A stretch of 64,000 nucleotides of DNA from Oscillospiraceae bacterium. Lineage in GTDB: Bacteria; Bacillota; Clostridia; Oscillospirales; Oscillospiraceae. Positions 17,801 through 23,766 of the stretch are shown here, one piece after another. The first letter of the stretch is position 1. Each line of letters starts with the position of its first letter. The stretch covers positions 1-64,000 of the forward strand of contig SVLT01000005.1 in the NCBI GenBank assembly GCA_015067845.1, read 5' to 3'. The translations under genes were made by a program, and so were the position numbers. Below the pieces are notes generated by a model. The model did not search any database, was not told the DNA's origin, and saw only the letters and a list, made by a program, of their open reading frames with translations.

Positions 17801-18772
17801 ATGGCATCAATGAAATATTTCTATGAGTTGACTGTTTCCAGTTCTCCTCATGCCCACGGCAATCTCACCACCCAAAAGATTATGCGGGATGTGTTGATCG
17901 CCCTGGCCCCTGCACTGATCGGAAGTGTGTATTTCTTCGGCCCCCAGGTCTTGCTGACAACGGCAGTTTCTGCGGCGGCCTGCGCATTCTTTGAGTGGCT
18001 TTACCGCAAGCTGCTGCACCTGGATTCCACGGTTTACGACCTTTCCGCAGTGGTTACCGGCGTGCTGCTGGCATTCGTATGCCCGGTCACCATTCCGCTG
18101 TGGTGTCTGATCATCGGCGACTTCTTCGCTATCATTGTGGTCAAGCAGCTCTTTGGCGGCATCGGCAAGAATTTCATGAACCCGGCACTGGCTGCCCGTG
18201 CGTTCATGTTCAGTTGGCCGGTGATCATGACTTCCGGCTTCCAGAACGCCCAGTGGGTGGATGCAGTAACCGAGGCCACACCTCTGGCGGCAATGCATCA
18301 GGGACAGTTGCCGGCAGACTCCCTGCTGTCCATGTTCCTGGGCAATGTGGGCGGCTGTATTGGCGAAACCTCTGCGCTGCTCCTGCTGATTGGCGGCGCA
18401 TATCTGCTGATCCGCAAGATCATTTCCATCCGGATCCCCCTGGCCTATCTGGCCACGGTGGCTATCATCGCATTCGTGTTCCCCATGGGACATGACCGTC
18501 TTGTGTGGACGGGCATGCAGCTCTGCTCCGGCGGTCTGATGCTGGGCGCATTCTTCATGGCAACGGACTATGTTACCAGCCCGGTTACCAAATGGGGCCA
18601 GGTGCTGTTTGGCATCGGCTGCGGCGCGATCACCATGGTGATCCGCTACTTCGGCGGCTACAACGAGGGTGTCAGCTATGCGATTTTGGTTATGAACACC
18701 TGCGTGGTGCTCCTGGATAAGGTGGGTCGTCCCAGAAAGTACGGCACAAAGAAGAAGGAGGCGAAGGCATGA
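17801..18772 (+). CDS. rnfD: Rnf complex subunit RnfD
   Basis: Integral membrane subunit (323 residues, about nine to ten TM segments) with covalently bound FMN. AAGGAGG precedes the ATG. The flavinylation site is the Thr in VTEATPLAAM near residue 160, equivalent to the GATP-type motif in characterised RnfD. The 3' end overlaps rnfG by 4 bases. The FMN is expected to be attached by the ApbE encoded next door. Confidence 0.95.
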   Translation: MASMKYFYELTVSSSPHAHGNLTTQKIMRDVLIALAPALIGSVYFFGPQVLLTTAVSAAACAFFEWLYRKLLHLDSTVYDLSAVVTGVLLAFVCPVTIPLWCLIIGDFFAIIVVKQLFGGIGKNFMNPALAARAFMFSWPVIMTSGFQNAQWVDAVTEATPLAAMHQGQLPADSLLSMFLGNVGGCIGETSALLLLIGGAYLLIRKIISIRIPLAYLATVAIIAFVFPMGHDRLVWTGMQLCSGGLMLGAFFMATDYVTSPVTKWGQVLFGIGCGAITMVIRYFGGYNEGVSYAILVMNTCVVLLDKVGRPRKYGTKKKEAKA

Positions 18773-19341
18773 AAAAGAATTTCCTTTACACCCTTCGGCT
18801 CAGTGGTATTTTGCTCGCGATCTGCGTTTGCGTTTCTGCGGCTTTGGCAGGCGTAAATGCGATCACCAAGGATCGCATTGCCGCAATGCAGCAGGAAAAG
18901 ACCCAGGCGGCCATTTCACAGGTTCTGGAAGGCACAGCTGAGACAATGGACCTGTCCGCGATTGCGGATCTGGGTATCGTCCGTGGTGCATATGCTTCCG
19001 AATACGGCTATGCCGTAGAGGTCGCACCCAACGGCTTTGACGGTGAGATCCTGATGATGGTGGGCGTGGACATGGACGGAAAAGTCACCGGCGTCAGCAT
19101 CATTTCCCAGACGGAAACTGCCGGTCTGGGCGCAGAAGCCGCGGCGGACAACGCCAAGGGCAATGCCTTCCGTGACCAGTTCCTGGGCTTGACTACCGGA
19201 GAAATTCTGCTTTCCAAGGACGGCGGCACACTGGATGCACTGACCGGTGCAACCATCTCGTCCCGGGCAGTCACCCTGGGCGTGCAGACGGCTGTGGACT
19301 TTGTAGTGAATAACTTCCTCGGGGAGGTGGGCGGCAAATGA
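18769..19341 (+). CDS. rnfG: Rnf complex subunit RnfG
   Basis: Protein of 190 residues with one N-terminal TM (about 8-28) and an extracytoplasmic FMN-binding domain. The flavin attachment motif is LTGATISSRAV near residue 155, with FMN expected on the Thr of GAT. GLGAEA near 118 is the conserved substrate loop. ATGA overlaps link it to rnfD and rnfE. Confidence 0.96.
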   Translation: MKKNFLYTLRLSGILLAICVCVSAALAGVNAITKDRIAAMQQEKTQAAISQVLEGTAETMDLSAIADLGIVRGAYASEYGYAVEVAPNGFDGEILMMVGVDMDGKVTGVSIISQTETAGLGAEAAADNAKGNAFRDQFLGLTTGEILLSKDGGTLDALTGATISSRAVTLGVQTAVDFVVNNFLGEVGGK

Positions 19342-19973
19342 ATATCAAAAAACAATTGCGCGAGGGTTTGCTGACCAAGAACCCGGTTCTGAGCCAGCTT
19401 TTGGGTCTTTGCTCTGTGCTCGCTGTTACCACCAGCCTGTTTAACGGCATCGGCATGGGCCTGTCCGTTACCATTGTTCTGACCTGTTCCAACATTTTGA
19501 TCTCCCTGCTTCGCAAGGTGATCCCCAGCCAGATCCGTATTGCGTCCTATGTTGTCATCATTGCGGCATTTGTTACTATTGTGGATCTTTGCTTGCAGGC
19601 CTTCATTCCGGCGCTGTCGGAAAGTATGGGCGTGTTTATTCCGCTGATCGTGGTCAACTGCATCCTGCTGGGCCGTGCGGAAGCCTTTGCGTCGAAAAAT
19701 GGCGTGCTGGCATCTGCCATTGACGGCCTGTGTCAGGGCTTTGGTTATACGGTGGCACTGATTTGTATGTGTGTTATCCGTGAATTTTTGGGTAACGGTA
19801 CATTTGGCAGCGGCATTCTCAATGGGGGAGAGGGTATTCGCATCATCCCCGAGGGATATCCTGCCATGCTGATGGTTATGCCCGTGGGCGGCTTCCTGAC
19901 CCTTGGCTTCCTGATCGCAGGCTTCCAATGGCTGCAAAAACGACTCAACAATAAGAAGGAGGCGGCGAAATGA
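19338..19973 (+). CDS. rnfE: Rnf complex subunit RnfE
   Basis: Membrane subunit of 211 residues with six predicted TM helices, homologous to NqrD. Features include LTKNPVLSQLLGLCS at the N-terminus and the NCILLGRAEAFAS motif near 110, which holds one of the Cys residues proposed to bind the intramembrane iron centre with RnfA. Overlaps rnfG by 4 bases and rnfA by 4 bases. Confidence 0.96.
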   Translation: MNIKKQLREGLLTKNPVLSQLLGLCSVLAVTTSLFNGIGMGLSVTIVLTCSNILISLLRKVIPSQIRIASYVVIIAAFVTIVDLCLQAFIPALSESMGVFIPLIVVNCILLGRAEAFASKNGVLASAIDGLCQGFGYTVALICMCVIREFLGNGTFGSGILNGGEGIRIIPEGYPAMLMVMPVGGFLTLGFLIAGFQWLQKRLNNKKEAAK

Positions 19974-20554
19974 ACGAATATATCCAAAGCTTGCTGGGCA
20001 TTTTGCTGGCCGCACTTCTGACTGAGAACTTCATTCTCGTAAAATTCTACGGTATTTGCCCCTTTATGGGCGTCTCAAAGAAGCTGGATACCGCGCTGGG
20101 TATGGGCGTGGCGGTCACATTCGTTATGTCCATCGCCTCTGCGGCTACCTGGCTGGTGAACAATTTCATTCTGGTGCCCATGGATCTGGAATACATGCAG
20201 ACCGTGGCATTCATTCTGGTGATCGCGTCCATCGTCCAGGTTGTGGAAATGTTCCTGAAAAAGAAGATCCCTGCTCTGTATGATGCGCTGGGTATCTACC
20301 TGCCCCTGATCACCACCAACTGCGCTGTGCTGGCTGTGGCTCTTTTGAATGTGCAGAAGGACTATGATTTCCTGCAAAGCGTGTTCTTTGGATTCTGCGG
20401 CGGCCTGGGCTTCACGCTGGCTATTACTTTGTTCGCATCTATCCGGGAACGCAGTGAAAAATGCGATTGCCCCAAGGCCTTCAAGGGTACACCCATGGCG
20501 CTGATTTCCGCTGGATTGCTTGCGTTGGCCTTTATGGGCTTTTCCGGACTGTAA
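19970..20554 (+). CDS. rnfA: Rnf complex subunit RnfA
   Basis: Membrane subunit of 194 residues with six TM helices, homologous to NqrE. The N-terminal ENFILVKFYGICPFMGVS and the TTNCAVLAVAL motif near 110 hold the conserved Cys residues for the membrane Fe-S centre shared with RnfE. Confidence 0.96.
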   Translation: MNEYIQSLLGILLAALLTENFILVKFYGICPFMGVSKKLDTALGMGVAVTFVMSIASAATWLVNNFILVPMDLEYMQTVAFILVIASIVQVVEMFLKKKIPALYDALGIYLPLITTNCAVLAVALLNVQKDYDFLQSVFFGFCGGLGFTLAITLFASIRERSEKCDCPKAFKGTPMALISAGLLALAFMGFSGL

Positions 20555-20566
20555 GGAGGGGAGACC

Positions 20567-21430
20567 ATGGATATTTTGATTGCAATACTGGCCCTGGGCG
20601 GTCTGGGACTGCTGTTTGGCCTGGTTTTGTCCATTGCTTCCAAGGTGTTTTATGTGGAGGAAGATCCCCGTTTGCAGGAGCTGCGGGAATGTCTGCCCGG
20701 CGCGGATTGCGGCGGCTGTGGCTATACCGGCTGTGGCGGCTATGCTGAGGCCGTGCTGAATGGCAAGGCAGAGATCGGCAAATGCGCCGCCGGCGGCGAT
20801 GAATGCGCCCAGGCTATGGCGGCTGTCATGGGCCTGACCGCGGAGAAAACCGAACGGAAAATTGCTCTGGTGCGCTGCAAAGGCTATAAGGGCGTGGATG
20901 AAAACGGTAAAATCACCGGCGCGCGGTTAAAAGGCGAGTACGAGGGCATCAAGGATTGTCTGGCGGCTACCAAGGTTGCCGGCCGCGGCCCGCTGATCTG
21001 TAAATACGGCTGCCTCGGCTTTGGTACCTGTACCACAGCCTGCAAGTACGATGCCATTCACATTGTTGACGGCATCGCCAAGGTGGACAGAGAGAAATGT
21101 GTGGGTTGTATGGCCTGCGCCAAGGTCTGCCCCCGGGATCTGATCGTGCCCGTGGATTATAACCACTATACGGTGATCGCCTGTGCATCCAAGGCAAGGG
21201 GTGCAACCACCATTCGTGGCTGCTCTTCCGGCTGTATTGGCTGCGGTCAGTGTGTGAAGGCTTGCCCCTACGATGCCATCCGTGTGGAGGATAACTTGGC
21301 TATTATCGATTATTCCAAGTGTACTTCCTGTGGCCTGTGCGCCATTATCTGCCCTCAGCAGATGATCGCAAGCCCGGTCAAAACCACGCCGGAGCTTTCC
21401 CAACTGGTGAAAGCTGCGCTGAAAAAGTAA
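20567..21430 (+). CDS. rnfB: Rnf complex subunit RnfB
   Basis: Ferredoxin-oxidising subunit of 287 residues. One N-terminal TM (about 3-25) is followed by the CGGCGYTGCGGY cluster motif near 48. Next come a set of Cys with the pattern CKYGCLGFGTCTTAC, and three ferredoxin-type motifs: CVGCMACAKVCP, CIGCGQCVKACP and CTSCGLCAIICP. This makes it a multi-cluster clostridial RnfB with more clusters than the proteobacterial form. GGAGGGGAG precedes the ATG. Last gene of the operon. Confidence 0.97.
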   Translation: MDILIAILALGGLGLLFGLVLSIASKVFYVEEDPRLQELRECLPGADCGGCGYTGCGGYAEAVLNGKAEIGKCAAGGDECAQAMAAVMGLTAEKTERKIALVRCKGYKGVDENGKITGARLKGEYEGIKDCLAATKVAGRGPLICKYGCLGFGTCTTACKYDAIHIVDGIAKVDREKCVGCMACAKVCPRDLIVPVDYNHYTVIACASKARGATTIRGCSSGCIGCGQCVKACPYDAIRVEDNLAIIDYSKCTSCGLCAIICPQQMIASPVKTTPELSQLVKAALKK

Positions 21431-21434
21431 ACGA

Positions 21435-21464
21435 AAAGACCGCGCCTCGGTGCGGTCTTTTTCT
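21435..21464 (+). terminator. rnf operon terminator
   Basis: A 9-bp stem (21435-21443 with 21452-21460) is followed by TTTTTC, just after the rnfB stop. Confidence 0.9.
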
Positions 21465-21500
21465 GTGTTGCATGAATTTTCGGTTTTTGTAAAAAAAGGC

Positions 21501-21529
21501 TTGACAAACCATATTTCCTGCGGTATAAT
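21501..21529 (+). promoter_or_regulatory. tRNA-Val promoter, full consensus
   Basis: TTGACA (21501-21506), a 17-base spacer, TATAAT (21524-21529): a perfect sigma-A promoter 13 bases before the tRNA. Confidence 0.95.
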
Positions 21530-21542
21530 CTGTCATGCGCCT

Positions 21543-21619
21543 GGACGATTAGCTCAGCTGGCTAGAGCATCCGCTTGACGTGCGGAAGGTCATAGGTTCG
21601 AGTCCTATATCGTCCACCA
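21543..21619 (+). tRNA. tRNA-Val (anticodon GAC), CCA encoded
   Basis: The cloverleaf is complete. The acceptor stem is GGACGAT/ATCGTCC (21543-21549 with 21609-21615). The D stem is GCTC/GAGC. The anticodon stem TCCGC/GCGGA has loop TTGACGT, with anticodon GAC at 21577-21579. The T arm is ATAGG/CCTAT with loop TTCGAGT. The discriminator A and CCA are encoded at 21616-21619. Its 3' end is the source of the repeats downstream. Confidence 0.97.
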
Positions 21620-21662
21620 AAGACAAACGCCACCCGACAGGGTGGCGTTTGTCTTTGGTTTT
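21617..21662 (+). terminator. Terminator overlapping the tRNA CCA end
   Basis: A perfect 19-bp inverted repeat (21617-21635 with 21640-21658) has a GACA loop. The left arm begins with the encoded CCA of the tRNA. The T run after it is interrupted (TTTGGTTTTGG). Confidence 0.75.
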
Positions 21663-21670
21663 GGCCGATA

Positions 21671-21747
21671 AGGACTCGAAGAGGGCGGCGGCCGCAGGCC
21701 GTAAAAAACATGCCGGCGGCATGTTTTTTAGCCCGGGGAAGAGTCCT
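21671..21747. repeat. Inverted repeat AGGACTC/GAGTCCT enclosing a strong hairpin
   Basis: AGGACTC (21671-21677) and GAGTCCT (21741-21747) are inverted copies of tRNA T-arm sequence. GGACTCGAA at 21672-21680 is the exact reverse complement of the tRNA TTCGAGTCC. Between them lies a 12-bp hairpin (21703-21714 with 21718-21729) flanked by A6 and T6, which would terminate transcription in both directions. Confidence 0.7.
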
Positions 21748-21762
21748 ATTGATTTTTGGACG

Positions 21763-21776
21763 CAGGCGAAAGCCTG
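21763..21776. repeat. Small GNRA hairpin in att-like region
   Basis: CAGGC/GCCTG closes a GAAA loop. It is flanked by TTGATTTTTGGAC and by GGACAGAAATCAATT, which are imperfect inverted arms. This could be an arm-type site for a recombinase or a structured RNA tail; the sequence alone does not decide. Confidence 0.4.
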
Positions 21777-21800
21777 TGGACAGAAATCAATTTCACAACG

Positions 21801-21826
21801 ATGCAAATCGAGTCCTATATCGTCCC
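21801..21826 (+). repeat. tRNA-Val 3'-end direct repeat, copy 1 (att-like)
   Basis: This 26-base sequence is identical to 23138-23163. Its last part (21808-21825, 18 bases) is identical to the tRNA-Val T-arm/acceptor end at 21598-21615. Such duplications arise when an element integrates at a tRNA 3' end. Confidence 0.85.
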
Positions 21827-21916
21827 CTTAACTGGCAACCAACCACAGTTTGGGGAGCTCTTTTGTCATTGGACTTCTGTTTCTAAGAGCATTTAATTGG
21901 GTACTATGCCACAGAT

Positions 21917-22996
21917 TTAGCTTATATAAATATGAAATTCATATTCAACATATGCTTCCTTCTGGATACAGAGATACATAGTCCAAGATACACTTGAATT
22001 CGAGACCTTAATATCGGTTTCATATATATGAAAACCGGAATATGGTTCCTTATGAGTGCGGTTAGTAATCTTAACCGTAAATCCAAGTTCCTCAAGATAA
22101 CCTAGATATTCGGCAACACCATCCGTTACTGTAGCTGAACCCCATGTTTGGATTGAAGGTTTATTAGATATTCCATCAACGTTGGTGTAGTAGATAGTGC
22201 TTTGGCCTTCAACATCGAAGTCCTTAGCCAACTTGCTACCAGCTTCCGGCAGGACAATTTTAGTTGTATCTGGCTTTGGTGCTTCAGCAGGCTTTACGCG
22301 ATAATCAATCCTAATTTTAATATCTTTCTCCCATTGCTCGCCTTTTTCGAAAGTGCATATTTCACCGTTTTCTCCAATAGCAATATTCAATACGCTACCT
22401 TCAAAAACATAGTTTTCGTTATAGTCAATTTCGTGTGCGAAACAAATTATGTTGGTAAATCCTGCATCTTCAAACTGTTTCTTTACTTCTTCATAGTGCT
22501 TTTCCAATAAGTTTGTCCAATCATCTGGTGCTCCCGCCATGTTTTTGGGTTTTGTAGTCGGTTCTTTGCTCGGTTCTGTAGCCGGTTTTTTACTCGGTTC
22601 TGTAACTGGTTCTTTGTCAATATTGTTTTCTTGTCCTTCCGTAACAAGCTCTATAAATTCGCAGGGCACTTCCCAAGAACCTATTAGAAATATCTTTGAC
22701 GGCTCTTTGGTAATACGCACAGTAATAGTGTCACCGGCTTTAACATCCAGCTCATCGTCAAAAATAAAGTTTAAGTGCTCACCTGCATGGCAATTAATTC
22801 CCAGGATTGAATCAGGGGCATATTCTTCAACACAAAACTGAACGAGTTTTCCTTTAACCTTCGTGCCCTCATTTAGTGCATCTTCAAATGCTTCTGCACT
22901 GTAGTAGCTAATGGTGTTATCGTATGCATCACCGTCACAAGCAGAAAACGAAAAAATTAATGCAAGCAAAATAATTAAGGATAAAACTTTTTTCAT
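21917..22996 (-). CDS. Lipoprotein with DUF4839-like domain, Pro/Thr linker and PASTA-like domain
   Basis: Protein of 359 residues. The start at 22996 has GAAGGAG upstream. The signal sequence ends in FSFSAC with Cys20 as lipid anchor, so the rest faces outward. Residues about 30-115 (AEAFEDALNEGTKVKGKLV onward) resemble small ligand or surface domains annotated DUF4839 in clostridial lipoproteins. A TEPSK-type repeat linker (about 125-150) follows, then a PASTA-like segment (YEEVKKQFEDAGFTNI near 165) and a C-terminal domain with no match I can name. AT-rich codon use sets it apart from flanking genes, which suggests transfer. Domain names are tentative. Confidence 0.65.
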   Translation of the reverse strand: MKKVLSLIILLALIFSFSACDGDAYDNTISYYSAEAFEDALNEGTKVKGKLVQFCVEEYAPDSILGINCHAGEHLNFIFDDELDVKAGDTITVRITKEPSKIFLIGSWEVPCEFIELVTEGQENNIDKEPVTEPSKKPATEPSKEPTTKPKNMAGAPDDWTNLLEKHYEEVKKQFEDAGFTNIICFAHEIDYNENYVFEGSVLNIAIGENGEICTFEKGEQWEKDIKIRIDYRVKPAEAPKPDTTKIVLPEAGSKLAKDFDVEGQSTIYYTNVDGISNKPSIQTWGSATVTDGVAEYLGYLEELGFTVKITNRTHKEPYSGFHIYETDIKVSNSSVSWTMYLCIQKEAYVEYEFHIYIS

Positions 22997-23026
22997 AATA
23001 ATTCTCCTTCCCATTATTATATGGGT

Positions 23027-23055
23027 ATTCTATCATATATTGTTGTTATTTGCAA
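23027..23055 (-). promoter_or_regulatory. Promoter of the cassette lipoprotein
   Basis: The minus strand reads TTGCAA (23055-23050), 17 bases, TAGAAT (23032-23027). Confidence 0.6.
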
Positions 23056-23137
23056 TATCGACCAAAAACCTCCATGGATCACTCACAGGGATGTGCTATC
23101 GAAACTCAACCTTAATGGCAATCTGGTCGGCAGCAAA

Positions 23138-23163
23138 ATGCAAATCGAGTCCTATATCGTCCC
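23138..23163 (+). repeat. tRNA-Val 3'-end direct repeat, copy 2 (att-like)
   Basis: Identical over 26 bases to 21801-21826. The tRNA-matching core is 23145-23162. The stop codon of the small Cys-rich ORF on the minus strand lies inside this repeat (TAG at 23152-23154). Confidence 0.85.
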
Positions 23164-23370
23164 AATAGAATTGTCGGTACACTTTGGAGAGTGTGGACAA
23201 TCGCGATCTTCACATTGGGCGCATTGGGATGGAAAATGATCACGGAAGCAGCACAGCATATAATCACACTCGTCACAACAACACTCAATTCCTTCGTGTG
23301 TACCGTTTCCAAGACAATCGTTGCCGTAATTGCCTGGTGTAAGAACCGTTCCGGTTATGTCAATAATCAT
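23152..23370 (-). CDS. Small cysteine-rich protein
   Basis: An ORF of 72 codons with 12 cysteines, many paired: ECCCDECDYMLCCF in the middle, then QCAQCEDRDCPHSPKC. GGGAG lies 7 bases before the ATG, and a good promoter (TTGTCA-17-TATAAT) lies upstream, so expression is likely. There is no signal peptide. The spacing suggests two small metal sites or zinc knuckles. The last codons and stop come from the tRNA-derived repeat, so the C-terminus was probably created by an insertion event. I do not recognise a family. Confidence 0.55.
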   Translation of the reverse strand: MIIDITGTVLTPGNYGNDCLGNGTHEGIECCCDECDYMLCCFRDHFPSQCAQCEDRDCPHSPKCTDNSIGTI

Positions 23371-23423
23371 AATTGTCTCCCGATATTTTCTGATGACATT
23401 TAGAGAATGTCAACTGTGCGATG

Positions 23424-23452
23424 ATTATATCATATACTTTTCTTGATGACAA
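23424..23452 (-). promoter_or_regulatory. Promoter of the small Cys-rich ORF
   Basis: The minus strand reads TTGTCA (23452-23447), 17 bases, TATAAT (23429-23424). The divergent xre gene starts 30 bases away, so its product could act here. Confidence 0.75.
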
Positions 23453-23481
23453 GCACAAAATGTCGTTTAGAGGTATAAGGT

Positions 23482-23724
23482 ATGTTTATTAACAAATCTA
23501 AGAATGGCTTAAACAATGTTTGCGGACCAATTATTGAGCGCCGGCGTAAGGAAATGGGGAAATCACAACGGCAGCTTGCGGATATGCTGCAACTTGCCGG
23601 ACTTGATGTTGACAAGAATGCAATTCAGCGTATTGAAGCTGGCAAGCGTTTTGTGACGGATGTGGAAATAACATATCTGGCAAAGGTACTTGGCCTATCC
23701 TATGAGGAATTACTCAACGCATAA
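23482..23724 (+). CDS. Xre family HTH regulator
   Basis: Protein of 80 residues, essentially one helix-turn-helix domain: RRKEMGKSQRQLADMLQLAG, then NAIQRIEAGKRFVTDVEI, ending in LGLSYEELLNA. This is a Cro/C1-type fold. A weak AAGG precedes the ATG. It is divergent from the Cys-rich ORF, with about 110 bases between start codons. It may regulate that gene or the cassette. Single-domain Xre regulators are typical of mobile elements. Confidence 0.8.
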   Translation: MFINKSKNGLNNVCGPIIERRRKEMGKSQRQLADMLQLAGLDVDKNAIQRIEAGKRFVTDVEITYLAKVLGLSYEELLNA

Positions 23725-23757
23725 AAAACAGACCACCCACGGGTGGTCTGTTTTTAT
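23724..23757. terminator. Bidirectional terminator, xre / M3 peptidase
   Basis: An A5-to-T5 symmetrical hairpin has a GC-rich stem (ACAGACCACCC with its complement). The flanking genes converge. Confidence 0.9.
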
Positions 23758-23766
23758 AATTCCATA

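Larger units (their letters stand above)
21801..23163. mobile_element. Possible non-autonomous integrated cassette at tRNA-Val
   Basis: The interval between the two 26-base direct repeats is about 1.3 kb. It is visibly more AT-rich than its neighbours and carries one lipoprotein gene on the minus strand. No integrase, resolvase or transposase is encoded within it or nearby, so any integration must have used enzymes from elsewhere. The inference rests on the repeats and the composition change. Confidence 0.55.

Noticed and set aside
21598-23163. CRISPR array from the repeated tRNA-derived 18/26-mers
   Set aside because: Spacings are 210 and 1337 bases, no regular spacers are seen, and no cas genes are present.
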